The notes: generated by a model from the letters alone, not told the origin. A DNA stretch of 8,206 nucleotides from Clostridiales bacterium (GCA_019416395.1 DXXH01000023.1:23914-32119), one strand, 5' to 3'. Shown: positions 1-7,814, numbered from the stretch's first letter. Numbers and translations are program-made.

Positions 1-1578
1 GATAAAGCCCTTGAACAAGGGGTGGGCCCGGTTGGGACGGGATTTGAATTCAGGGTGGAACTGCCCCGCCACAAAGAACCGGTTCTGGGGGATTTCCACG
101 GTTTCCACAATGCGGCCATCCGGGGAAGTACCGCTGACCACCATGCCGGCGGCTTCCACAGTCTCCCGGTAGTCGTTGTTGAACTCATACCGGTGACGGT
201 GACGCTCGTGGATCAGCTCTTTCCCATAGCACTCCATCATCTTGGTGCCATGCTTAATCTTACAGGGATAGCTTCCCAGACGCAAGGTGCCACCCTTGTT
301 GATATTCTTATTCTGGTCGGGCATAAAGTCGATGACCTTGTTCAGGCCGTACTCGTCAAACTCACCGGAATTGGCGTCCTTAATGCCACACACGTTCCGG
401 CAGAACTCGATCACGGCGATCTGCATGCCCAGGCAGATCCCCAGGTAAGGCACGTTGTTTTCCCGGGCATACTTGGCCGCCAGGATCATGCCCTCAATGC
501 CACGGCTGCCAAATCCGCCGGGAATGATGATCCCATCGATATTGCCCAGCCGGGCAGCGATATTCTCTTCGGTCAGGGTCTCGGAATCCACCCAGTCGAT
601 CTCTACCCGGGCACTGTAATCGTACCCCGCATGGCGCAGGGCTTCCATCACGGATAGATATGCGTCATGCAGCTTCACATACTTGCCGACCAGGGCAATC
701 CGCACCAGCTTTTTCCGGTTGCGGATCTTCTCCACCATCTCCAGCCATTCCGTCATATCCGGCTCCGGAACGTCCAAACACAGCTCCCGGCAGACAATGT
801 CGGAAAAATGATTTTTCTCCAGCATGATGGGGGCTTCATACAGCACGGGAATGGTCAAGTTCTCAATGACACAGTCCGGCTGCACGTTGCAGAACAAGGC
901 GATTTTCTGGAAAATGCTCTGGTCGGTAATGGGCTCATCGGTACGCAGCACAATGATGTCCGGCTTGATGCCCATGGACTGCAATTCCTTCACCGAGTGC
1001 TGGGTGGGTTTGGACTTGTGCTCCCCGGAGCTCTTCAAATAGGGCACCAGAGTCACGTGGATAAACAGGGAATTTTCCTTCCCCACTTCCTGGGACACCT
1101 GGCGGATGGCTTCCAGGAAAGGCTGGCTCTCAATGTCGCCGGCAGTGCCGCCGATCTCGGTGATGACAATATCCGCATTGGACTTCTGTCCCACGCTGTA
1201 GATAAAATTCTTGATTTCGGAAGTGATGTGGGGGATCACCTGGATCGTCTCTCCCAAATATTCCCCCCGGCGCTCTTTGTTCAGCACGTTCCAATACACC
1301 TTACCAGTGGTCAGGTTGGAAAACTTGTTCAGGTTTTCGTCGATGAACCGCTCATAATGGCCCAGGTCCAGGTCGGTTTCCAGGCCGTCCTCGGTGACAT
1401 ACACTTCCCCGTGCTGATAGGGACTCATGGTACCCGGATCCACGTTGATATAGGGGTCCAGCTTCTGCGCCGCCACCTTCAGCCCCCGGGCTTTCAGAAG
1501 ACGCCCCAAAGACGCTGCGGTGATCCCCTTTCCCAATCCGGAGACTACGCCCCCGGTGACAAAAATATACTTGGCCAA
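1..1578 (-). CDS. pyrG: CTP synthase (glutamine-hydrolysing), 3' end cut by window edge
   Basis: CTP synthase aminates UTP to CTP using ATP and ammonia from glutamine, the last step of pyrimidine nucleotide synthesis in the cytoplasm. I translated 526 codons with no stop before the window edge; family members have about 535-545 residues, so only a short tail is missing. The N-terminal synthetase domain opens with the phosphate loop GGVVSGLGKG (residues 9-18), followed by DPYINVDPGTMSP and EIGGTAGDIES. The C-terminal class I glutaminase domain has nucleophile Cys382 in GICLGMQ, and His508 and Glu510 in QFHPEF. The start is TTG at 1578-1576: AGGAGGT lies 8 bases upstream, the protein then begins AKYIFVTGG as expected, and no in-frame ATG fits. 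It follows dapF by 16 bases, so the two are probably cotranscribed. Identification is near certain. Confidence 0.97.
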   Translation of the reverse strand, partial: MAKYIFVTGGVVSGLGKGITAASLGRLLKARGLKVAAQKLDPYINVDPGTMSPYQHGEVYVTEDGLETDLDLGHYERFIDENLNKFSNLTTGKVYWNVLNKERRGEYLGETIQVIPHITSEIKNFIYSVGQKSNADIVITEIGGTAGDIESQPFLEAIRQVSQEVGKENSLFIHVTLVPYLKSSGEHKSKPTQHSVKELQSMGIKPDIIVLRTDEPITDQSIFQKIALFCNVQPDCVIENLTIPVLYEAPIMLEKNHFSDIVCRELCLDVPEPDMTEWLEMVEKIRNRKKLVRIALVGKYVKLHDAYLSVMEALRHAGYDYSARVEIDWVDSETLTEENIAARLGNIDGIIIPGGFGSRGIEGMILAAKYARENNVPYLGICLGMQIAVIEFCRNVCGIKDANSGEFDEYGLNKVIDFMPDQNKNINKGGTLRLGSYPCKIKHGTKMMECYGKELIHERHRHRYEFNNDYRETVEAAGMVVSGTSPDGRIVETVEIPQNRFFVAGQFHPEFKSRPNRAHPLFKGFI

Positions 1579-1586
1579 TTTCCTTT

Positions 1587-1593
1587 ACCTCCT
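1587..1593 (-). promoter_or_regulatory. Ribosome binding site of pyrG supporting a TTG start
   Basis: The minus strand reads AGGAGGT, a full Shine-Dalgarno match, 8 bases before TTG and directly after the dapF stop codon TGA (1597-1595). It decides the pyrG start, because TTG is the only start codon at good spacing that keeps the conserved N-terminus. Confidence 0.85.
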
Positions 1594-1594
1594 G

Positions 1595-2437
1595 TCAAAC
1601 GTTTACAGTCCCCTCAAACACGGTCACGGCTTCCCCGGTCATGAACACACGGTTCTCTTCCACCCGGATCACCAAATCGCCGCCCCGCAAATGCACTAAA
1701 ATCTCCTGATCCGCCGGGCAATGCCCGCACAGAATGGCCGCCACCGCACTGGCGCAAGCCCCGGTGCCGCAAGCCATGGTCTCACCGCTGCCACGCTCCC
1801 ACACCCGCATTTTCAGGGTATGGGAATCCAGCACCTGGATAAACTCGGTATTTACCTGCTGGGGAAACAGGGGATCGTGCTCAAACAGCGGACCGATTTC
1901 CGGAAGGTCCAAATCGTCAGGATCCCCGCCGAATATCACACAATGGGGATTGCCCATGGACACACAGGTGATCTCATAAATGCCCCCTGCCACTTCCACG
2001 TTCTGGCCCACGACACGGTCGCCAGGCAGATTCACCGGAATCTCCGCCGGAGCGAGAATGGCGTCCCCCATATCCACGGTGACGGACTGGGCTTCCCCGT
2101 TCTCCTCATGAATCCAGCAGGTTTTGATACCGCTGAGCGTCTCGATTTTCAGCTCCTCTTTCCGGGCGATTCCATGGTCATACACGTATTTCGCCACGCA
2201 GCGAATCCCGTTGCCGCACATTTTCCCTTCGCTTCCGTCCAGGTTGAACATGCGCATTTTGGCGTCCGCCACTTCCGACGGGCAAATCAAAATCACGCCG
2301 TCGCCGCCGATCCCCTTGTGCCGGTCGGAAAGTTGGATCGCCAACGCTTCCGGGTTTTCCACCTGCTCCTCAAAGCAGTTGATATAGATATAATCGTTGC
2401 CGCAGCCGTGCATTTTCGTAAAGCGCAGAGTGCCCAT
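1595..2437 (-). CDS. dapF: Diaminopimelate epimerase, free-standing copy
   Basis: DapF interconverts LL- and meso-diaminopimelate without a cofactor, giving the precursor of lysine and the peptide cross-linker of peptidoglycan. The 280-residue length is normal for the family. The two half-domains each carry a catalytic cysteine: Cys74 in MCGNGIRC and Cys223 in ETMACGTG. The N-terminal substrate loop is canonical (KMHGCGNDY), and FNLDGSEG, CVSMGNPHC, VNTEF and WERGSGET supply the other expected substrate contacts. The ATG at 2437-2435 has a GGGG-type ribosome site about 6 bases upstream. The gene lies 107 bases after the carB-dapF fusion gene and 16 bases before pyrG. By hand alignment it is about 60% identical to the DapF domain of that fusion. 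With the canonical loop it is the better candidate for the housekeeping epimerase; that ranking is inference. Confidence 0.95.
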   Translation of the reverse strand: MGTLRFTKMHGCGNDYIYINCFEEQVENPEALAIQLSDRHKGIGGDGVILICPSEVADAKMRMFNLDGSEGKMCGNGIRCVAKYVYDHGIARKEELKIETLSGIKTCWIHEENGEAQSVTVDMGDAILAPAEIPVNLPGDRVVGQNVEVAGGIYEITCVSMGNPHCVIFGGDPDDLDLPEIGPLFEHDPLFPQQVNTEFIQVLDSHTLKMRVWERGSGETMACGTGACASAVAAILCGHCPADQEILVHLRGGDLVIRVEENRVFMTGEAVTVFEGTVNV

Positions 2438-3405
2438 AGCCTTCCCCTTTCGTTCGTTTCTGTTGAGAAATCCACAAAGGACTTTCCAGGGGAAAGTCCT
2501 TTCCGGAATCGCTTTTTCTATTTGTATCTCTTGTCCTAGAAGGGTTATACTTCTACAACGCCGTCATAGACCTTTTCCGCCTTGCCGGTCATCAGCACCC
2601 TCTCGTCGGTATAGTTGATCTTCAACTCCCCGCCTTTGAGGATCACCCGGATATCCTTGCCCTTCTCACAGTAGCCGTTCAGAGTAGCGGCCACTACAGC
2701 GGCGCAGGTACCGGTACCGCAAGCCATAGTCTCCCCGCTGCCGCGTTCCCAAATGCGGGCCTTCAGGGTATGCTTGTCGATGACTTCCACAAAGCCCACG
2801 TTTACCCGCTCCGGGAACATGGGGTCATGCTCGAACTTGGGACCGATATCTTCCAGATCCAGTTTATCCACAGAGGGGACAAACACCGTACAATGGGGAT
2901 TGCCCATGGACACGCAGGTGATCCGGTACACATTGCCATCAATGGAAACCGGCTTATCCACCACTTTATCCCCTTCCAGGCGCACAGGGATCTTATCCGG
3001 GGACAGTTCCGCTTTCCCCATGTCCACCGTCACCTTGGACACCAGCCCGTTCTTGGTGACCACGGTGCATTCCTTGACACCGCTCTTGGTGTCGATGTGC
3101 ATCACATACCGGCCTTCGCCCACTTTTTCGCCCCGGGCAATTCCGTTGTCAAACAGGTACTTGGCCACGCAGCGGATCCCGTTGCCGCACATCATGCCTT
3201 CGCTGCCGTCCAGGTTGAACATGCGCATCTGGGCGTCGGCAACCTCTGAGGGGCAGATCAGGATCACGCCGTCGCCGCCCACGCCATTGTGCCGGTCAGA
3301 CAGGAAAATAGACAGGAACTCGGGAGAGGAAACCTTGTTCTCCGGGTCAAAGCAATTGATATAGATATAATCGTTGGAGCAAGCGGACATCTTGGTAAAC
3401 TTCAG
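1598..3405 (-). repeat. Tandem pair of diverged dapF coding modules
   Basis: The DapF-coding stretch at the 3' end of the fusion gene (about 3405-2548) and the free dapF gene (2437-1598) form a direct tandem repeat separated by about 110 bases. Hand alignment of the proteins gives roughly 173 identical positions in about 280. At DNA level there are uninterrupted identical blocks: 24 bases (1940-1963 and 2890-2913), 23 bases (2235-2257 and 3206-3228) and 21 bases (2379-2399 and 3356-3376), all over conserved motifs. The fused copy has an insertion of about six residues near the middle and a two-residue longer loop near its N-terminus. Duplication, or one copy acquired from a relative, would both explain this. 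Confidence 0.8.
2476..2502 (-). other. Perfect 12-bp hairpin between carB-dapF and dapF
   Basis: Two perfectly complementary 12-base arms, 2476-2487 and 2491-2502, flank a three-base loop. A further 3-bp match (2471-2473 with 2505-2507) extends the stem past a 2x2 internal mismatch. It sits about 43 bases after the fusion stop codon and about 38 bases before dapF. On the minus strand only three T residues follow, then GTGG, so it is a poor intrinsic terminator. It may be a partial terminator, an RNA processing site or a 3'-end stabiliser; the sequence does not decide which. Confidence 0.6.
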
Positions 3406-6400
3406 CTTCTGCTTGCGCTCCTTCAGATTGTTGATGTCGATGATCTCCGTATTTTCGGGAGTGTACCGGCTCATCAGGGAGTCGGCCAAAGCGTTGGCAG
3501 TATCCAGGGCCGTCAAGCAGGGAATGCCCAACAGGCTTGCCTTCCGGCGGATCTTCACGCTGTCACGGGCAGGGTTGCGGCCCTTTGCAGAGGTGGAAAT
3601 CACATAGTTCACCTTGCCGCTTTCCAGCAGGGTGATGGTGTTCACAGAGCTCTCATGGATCTTGTCCACGATCTTCACAGAGAGGCCAACCTTGGCAAGC
3701 ACCATGGCAGTACCGGTGGTGGCGTAGATCTGGAATCCCATCTTGGCGAACTTCTTGGCGATTTCCCCGATCTCCGGCTTATCCTGGTCACGAACAGTGA
3801 TAAACACGCCGCCGCCCTTGGTCATCTTGTGTCCGGAAGCGATCAGGCCCTTATAGAGAGCTTCTTCCAGGTTATTGCCAATGCCCAGCACCTCGCCGGT
3901 GGATTTCATTTCCGGCCCCAGGTGGGTGTCCACATCGGTGAGCTTCTCAAAGGAGAACACCGGCACTTTCACCGCCACATAGGGAGAAGGCTTATACAGG
4001 CCTGTGCCAAAGCCCAGATCCGTCAGCTTGTATCCCAGGCTGACCTTGGTGGCCAGATCGCACATGGGCACGCCGGTCACCTTGCTGATGTAGGGCACGG
4101 TACGGGAAGCCCGGGGATTCACCTCGATAACGTAGATCTCTCCGTCCATAATGATGTACTGGAGATTGATCAGGCCCAAGGCGTTCAGTTCCCGGCAGAG
4201 AGTCTCGGTAGTGGCCACGATCTTGGCGCTCATGTCGTCGTCGATATCGGAAGCCGGATACACGGCAATACTGTCGCCGGAGTGGATACCAGTCCGCTCC
4301 ACGTGCTCCATGATACCGGGGATCAGGATGTTTTCCCCGTCGCAGATGGCGTCCACCTCGATCTCCATGCCGGACAGGTACTTGTCGATCAGCACCGGGT
4401 TATCCTGCTTGTGAGAGAGGATAATGGCCATGTATTCCTGAATATCCTCGTCGCAGTAAGCGATGATCATGTTCTGGCCGCCCAGCACGTAAGAAGGCCG
4501 CATCAGCACAGGGTATCCCAGATCACGGGCGGCGTTCAGCGCCTCTTCCGTGGTCATGATGGTGTGGCCCTTGGGACGCTTGATCCCGGAACGCTCCAGC
4601 AGCTCGTCGAACCGCTCCCGGTCCTCGGCCATGTCGATGGTGTCCGCGGAAGAACCCAGAATGGGAATATTGTTGGCTGCCAGCGTCTTGGTCAGCTTGA
4701 TGGCTGTCTGTCCGCCAAAGGCCACCACAACGCCCACAGGCTTTTCAATCTTAATGATATCCAGCACGTCCTCGGGAGACAGGGGCTCAAAATACAGCCG
4801 GTCGCCGGTGTCAAAGTCCGTGGACACGGTTTCCGGGTTGTTGTTGATGATCACCACTTCATACCCCAGCTTCTGTAAGGACATGACACAGTGTACGCTG
4901 GCGTAATCGAACTCAATGCCCTGGCCGATACGAATGGGGCCGGAACCCAGCACGATCACTGTGGGCTTGTCCCGATCCTCGCCGATAAACTCCAGCGCCT
5001 CGTCCTCGCCGCCGGATTCCTCGGTATCATAGGTGGCGTAGAAGTAAGGGGTGTGGGCGGCAAACTCGCCAGCGCAGGTATCCACCATTTTGAAGGTGGG
5101 TTTGCGCTCAAAGGTCACTTTACAACCGGACAGCCGGGCAATGGTGGAATCCGGATACCCCAGCTGCTTGCCCTGGGTGTACAGCTCTTCGGTAAGCTGA
5201 CCCTTGGCCAGTTCCCGTTCGTAGTTCAGGAGATTCATGATCTTGGAGAGGAACCAGCAGTCAATCATGGTTTCCTCGTGCATCTTCTCAATGGTCACGC
5301 CCCGCTTCAACAGCTCATACACGGCGAACAACCGCTCGTCTGTGGCGTGTACCGCGATATGCCACAGGTTCTCATCGCTCTCTGTGGCAAACTTGGGCAG
5401 GTTCAGGGTGTCCAGGGAGATCTCCGCGCCACGGACAGCCTTCATCAGAGCCATTTCAAAGGTATCGGCAATGGACATGACCTCGCCGGTAGCCTTCATC
5501 TGGGTGCCCAAATCCCGCTTGGCGTATACAAATTTATCGAAAGGCCACTTGGGGAACTTCACCGCCACATAGTCCAAAGCGGGTTCAAACGCGGCGTAGG
5601 TCTTGCCGGTGACCGCGTTCTTGATCTCGTCCAGGGTATAGCCGATGGCGATCTTCGTGGCCACCTTGGCAATGGGATACCCGGTAGCCTTGGAAGCCAA
5701 AGCGGAAGAACGGGACACACGGGGGTTGACCTCGATAACAGCGTATTCAAAGGAAGTAGGATGCAAAGCGAACTGGCAGTTACATCCGCCTTCCACGCCC
5801 AGCTCGTTGATGATGTTCAACGCGGCGGTACGCAGCATCTGGTATTCCTTATCCGACAAGGTGACGGTGGGGGCGATAACAATGGAGTCGCCGGTATGCA
5901 CGCCTACAGGGTCCAGGTTTTCCATGGAGCACACGGTGATGGTGTTACCCTTGCTGTCACGCATCACCTCAAACTCGATTTCCTTCCAGCCGGCAATGGA
6001 CTTTTCCACCAGGATCTGGGTGATGGGGGACAGAGCCAAACCGTTGGCTGCGGTCTCCCGAAGCTCCTGCTGGTTGTTGACAATGCCGCCGCCCGTGCCG
6101 CCCAGGGTAAAGGCAGGACGGATAATCACCGGGTAACCGACCTCCAGCGCGAAGGCTTCCGCGTCTTCCACCGTGGTGACAACCTTGGAAGGAATGCAGG
6201 GCTGGCCGATTTTCTCCATGGTGTCCTTGAAAATCTGCCGGTCCTCGGCCTTATCGATGGTTTCCGGAGAAGCCCCCAGCAACCGCACGTTATGTTTGGC
6301 CAAGAAGCCCTCTTTCGCCAGCTGCATGGACAAGGTCAGGCCCGTCTGCCCGCCAAATCCGGAGAGAATGCTGTCAGGCTTCTCCTTCTCGATGATCCGC

Positions 6401-6624
6401 TTGACTGTGGTCAGGGTCAGGGGCTCGATGTAGATGCGGTCCGCCATGGCCTGGTCAGTCATGATGGTGGCGGGGTTGGAGTTTACCAGCACGATCTCAA
6501 TGCCGTCGTCCCGCAGGGCCCGGCAAGCCTGGGTGCCGGCGTAGTCAAATTCAGCGGCCTGGCCAATCACAATGGGGCCGGAACCGATGACCAATACCTT
6601 TTTAATATCCTTATTCAGTGGCAT
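2545..6624 (-). CDS. carB: Carbamoyl-phosphate synthase large subunit fused to a C-terminal DAP epimerase domain
   Basis: CarB makes carbamoyl phosphate from bicarbonate, two ATP and ammonia passed from CarA. The protein has 1359 residues against about 1060-1075 for a normal CarB. The first synthetase half starts with GSGPIVIGQAAEFDY (Gly14 onward) and has EVNPR at 298-302. The second half repeats this with GSGPIRIGQGIEFDY (Gly560 onward) and EVNPR at 834-838. An MGS-like allosteric domain follows (about 930-1065; FITVRD near 941, then ATTGT and VDKIHE). After DINNLKERKQ the frame runs without a stop into a full DapF domain (about 1073-1359) with catalytic Cys1146 (MCGNG) and Cys1302 (ETMACGTG). 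Its substrate loop is SACSNDY rather than HGCGNDY. The ATG at 6624 lies one base after the carA stop, with AAGGAGGGG inside the carA end. CarB function is near certain; epimerase activity of the tail is likely but unproven. Confidence 0.96.
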   Translation of the reverse strand: MPLNKDIKKVLVIGSGPIVIGQAAEFDYAGTQACRALRDDGIEIVLVNSNPATIMTDQAMADRIYIEPLTLTTVKRIIEKEKPDSILSGFGGQTGLTLSMQLAKEGFLAKHNVRLLGASPETIDKAEDRQIFKDTMEKIGQPCIPSKVVTTVEDAEAFALEVGYPVIIRPAFTLGGTGGGIVNNQQELRETAANGLALSPITQILVEKSIAGWKEIEFEVMRDSKGNTITVCSMENLDPVGVHTGDSIVIAPTVTLSDKEYQMLRTAALNIINELGVEGGCNCQFALHPTSFEYAVIEVNPRVSRSSALASKATGYPIAKVATKIAIGYTLDEIKNAVTGKTYAAFEPALDYVAVKFPKWPFDKFVYAKRDLGTQMKATGEVMSIADTFEMALMKAVRGAEISLDTLNLPKFATESDENLWHIAVHATDERLFAVYELLKRGVTIEKMHEETMIDCWFLSKIMNLLNYERELAKGQLTEELYTQGKQLGYPDSTIARLSGCKVTFERKPTFKMVDTCAGEFAAHTPYFYATYDTEESGGEDEALEFIGEDRDKPTVIVLGSGPIRIGQGIEFDYASVHCVMSLQKLGYEVVIINNNPETVSTDFDTGDRLYFEPLSPEDVLDIIKIEKPVGVVVAFGGQTAIKLTKTLAANNIPILGSSADTIDMAEDRERFDELLERSGIKRPKGHTIMTTEEALNAARDLGYPVLMRPSYVLGGQNMIIAYCDEDIQEYMAIILSHKQDNPVLIDKYLSGMEIEVDAICDGENILIPGIMEHVERTGIHSGDSIAVYPASDIDDDMSAKIVATTETLCRELNALGLINLQYIIMDGEIYVIEVNPRASRTVPYISKVTGVPMCDLATKVSLGYKLTDLGFGTGLYKPSPYVAVKVPVFSFEKLTDVDTHLGPEMKSTGEVLGIGNNLEEALYKGLIASGHKMTKGGGVFITVRDQDKPEIGEIAKKFAKMGFQIYATTGTAMVLAKVGLSVKIVDKIHESSVNTITLLESGKVNYVISTSAKGRNPARDSVKIRRKASLLGIPCLTALDTANALADSLMSRYTPENTEIIDINNLKERKQKLKFTKMSACSNDYIYINCFDPENKVSSPEFLSIFLSDRHNGVGGDGVILICPSEVADAQMRMFNLDGSEGMMCGNGIRCVAKYLFDNGIARGEKVGEGRYVMHIDTKSGVKECTVVTKNGLVSKVTVDMGKAELSPDKIPVRLEGDKVVDKPVSIDGNVYRITCVSMGNPHCTVFVPSVDKLDLEDIGPKFEHDPMFPERVNVGFVEVIDKHTLKARIWERGSGETMACGTGTCAAVVAATLNGYCEKGKDIRVILKGGELKINYTDERVLMTGKAEKVYDGVVEV

Positions 6625-6625
6625 A

Positions 6626-7705
6626 TTAGTTCCCCTCCTTCATCATGGCGAAAAACTCATCGAACAACGCCTGGGTATCCAGGGGACCACCGCAGGCTTC
6701 CGGGTGGAACTGCACCGAAAAGGCGGGGCAATCCAAATAGCGGATCCCCTCGCAGGTGCCGTCGTTGACGTTGACAAAAAGTTCCTTGGCCGTGGTTCCG
6801 TCAATGCTGCTGGACACCACCGCATAGCCATGGTTCTGGCTGGAGATGTACACCCGGCCTGTTTCCAAATTTTTCACAGGCTGGTTGGCGCCCCGGTGAC
6901 CATACTTCAGCTTCTCGGTCTGAAACCCGTGGGCCAAAGCCAGCAGCTGATGCCCCAGGCAAATGCCAAACAGGGGGATATTCAATTTGCAGATTTCCTT
7001 CAGGTTGCCGATAATCTCGGTGTTTTCGGCAGGATCCCCAGGACCGTTGGACAGCATGATGCCGTCCACGCCCAGCTCCTGGATCTCCTGGGCAGTGGTG
7101 GTGCAGGGGCACACCGTAACTTCTGCCCCACGCTTGACCAGTTCCCGGTAGATGTTCTTTTTCAGACCGAAATCCAGCAGGGCGATTTTCTTTTTCACTT
7201 CCCCTTCGGGCTTTACCACATAGCGCTCCTTGGTAGAGGAAGCCTTCACCGCCCCGGTAACCCGGTAGGCTTTCAGCTCCTCAAAATCCACCGTGGAAGG
7301 ATCGCTGGTGATTTTGCCGTTCATCACGCCGGTTTCCCGAATGATCTTCGTCAGGGTGCGGGTGTCGATGCCCGAAAGGCCGATGACGCCCCTTTCTTGA
7401 AAAAAGGTGTCAAGGCTGCCCTCAGAACGGAAGTTTGAGGGAGCTTGGCACCAATGTTTTACGATATACGCGCAGGGACCAATGACGTCACTTTCAAAGT
7501 CGGCGGGGATAACGCCATAATTGCCAATAAGGGGGAAGGTTTGCACTACCATCTGCCCCCAATAGCTGCGGTCGGTTAACGTTTCCAAATAGCCGGTCAT
7601 GCCTGTGGTAAATACCACTTCAGCGGTCATTTCGCCATCCACGCCAAAGCGTTCGCCGCGAAAAACCTTGCCGTTTTCCAGCACAAGATATCCAGTTTTC
7701 CCCAT
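6626..7705 (-). CDS. carA: Carbamoyl-phosphate synthase small subunit (glutamine amidotransferase)
   Basis: CarA hydrolyses glutamine and channels the ammonia to CarB for carbamoyl phosphate synthesis, the entry to pyrimidine and arginine synthesis. The 359-residue length is typical of Gram-positive CarA. The N-terminal domain (about 1-150) begins GYLVLENGKVFRGERFG and includes TGMTGYLETLTDRSYWGQ. The C-terminal class I glutaminase domain has the oxyanion-region motif SNGPGDP, nucleophile Cys249 in FGICLGHQ, and His334 and Glu336 in QFHPEAC. The ATG at 7705-7703 is preceded by GAAAGGG at a spacing of 8 bases. carA is the first gene of the cluster, downstream of a 500-base non-coding region with promoter and terminator signals. 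Its TAA stop is one base from the carB ATG, so the two subunits are probably translated in a coupled way, which fits their 1:1 complex. Confidence 0.97.
   Translation of the reverse strand: MGKTGYLVLENGKVFRGERFGVDGEMTAEVVFTTGMTGYLETLTDRSYWGQMVVQTFPLIGNYGVIPADFESDVIGPCAYIVKHWCQAPSNFRSEGSLDTFFQERGVIGLSGIDTRTLTKIIRETGVMNGKITSDPSTVDFEELKAYRVTGAVKASSTKERYVVKPEGEVKKKIALLDFGLKKNIYRELVKRGAEVTVCPCTTTAQEIQELGVDGIMLSNGPGDPAENTEIIGNLKEICKLNIPLFGICLGHQLLALAHGFQTEKLKYGHRGANQPVKNLETGRVYISSQNHGYAVVSSSIDGTTAKELFVNVNDGTCEGIRYLDCPAFSVQFHPEACGGPLDTQALFDEFFAMMKEGN
6632..6640 (-). promoter_or_regulatory. carB ribosome binding site embedded in the carA 3' end
   Basis: The minus strand reads AAGGAGGGG, 7 bases before the carB ATG. 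It is made by the last carA codons (Lys-Glu-Gly), so carB is loaded by ribosomes at the end of carA. This supports translational coupling of the two subunits. Confidence 0.8.
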
Positions 7706-7713
7706 ACGCTCAA

Positions 7714-7720
7714 CCCTTTC
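7714..7720 (-). promoter_or_regulatory. carA ribosome binding site
   Basis: The minus strand reads GAAAGGG, 8 bases before the carA ATG. It is a moderate Shine-Dalgarno match and supports the chosen start. It lies outside the GC-rich hairpin at 7743-7784, so that hairpin does not directly cover it. Confidence 0.65.
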
Positions 7721-7742
7721 TCTCTCGTTTTAGACGCTGTGC

Positions 7743-7784
7743 CGCCCCCAGAGGCCCACTTTCCCCACCGGGCCCTGGGGGGCG
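7743..7784 (-). promoter_or_regulatory. GC-rich hairpin in the carA leader
   Basis: Minus-strand arms 7784-7770 and 7757-7743 pair: seven G-C pairs at the base (CGCCCCC with GGGGGCG), a three-base imperfect zone, then GGCCC with GGGCC-type pairing around a 12-base loop. It stands out sharply from the AT-rich surroundings. No T-run follows, so it is not an intrinsic terminator. It lies about 38 bases before carA and would be transcribed from either candidate promoter. A leader control element or a 5' stabiliser is possible. Confidence 0.5.
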
Positions 7785-7814
7785 TTCGCAATTTCTCTCA
7801 TCACAGTTATCAAT

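Noticed and set aside
22..1644. Long open frames on the plus strand opposite pyrG (and similar ones opposite carB and carA)
   Set aside because: They are antisense shadows of the GC-rich minus-strand genes. Their proteins are low-complexity His/Gly/Leu-rich and show no recognisable domain, while the minus strand carries clear motifs throughout.
2545..3405. The fusion as a frameshift or misread stop between carB and dapF
   Set aside because: The frame is continuous, both domains are intact in one frame, no compensating shift is needed, and junction codons look normal. Only reads could exclude an assembly error.
7743..7784. GC-rich hairpin as an intrinsic terminator
   Set aside because: No T-run follows it on either strand.
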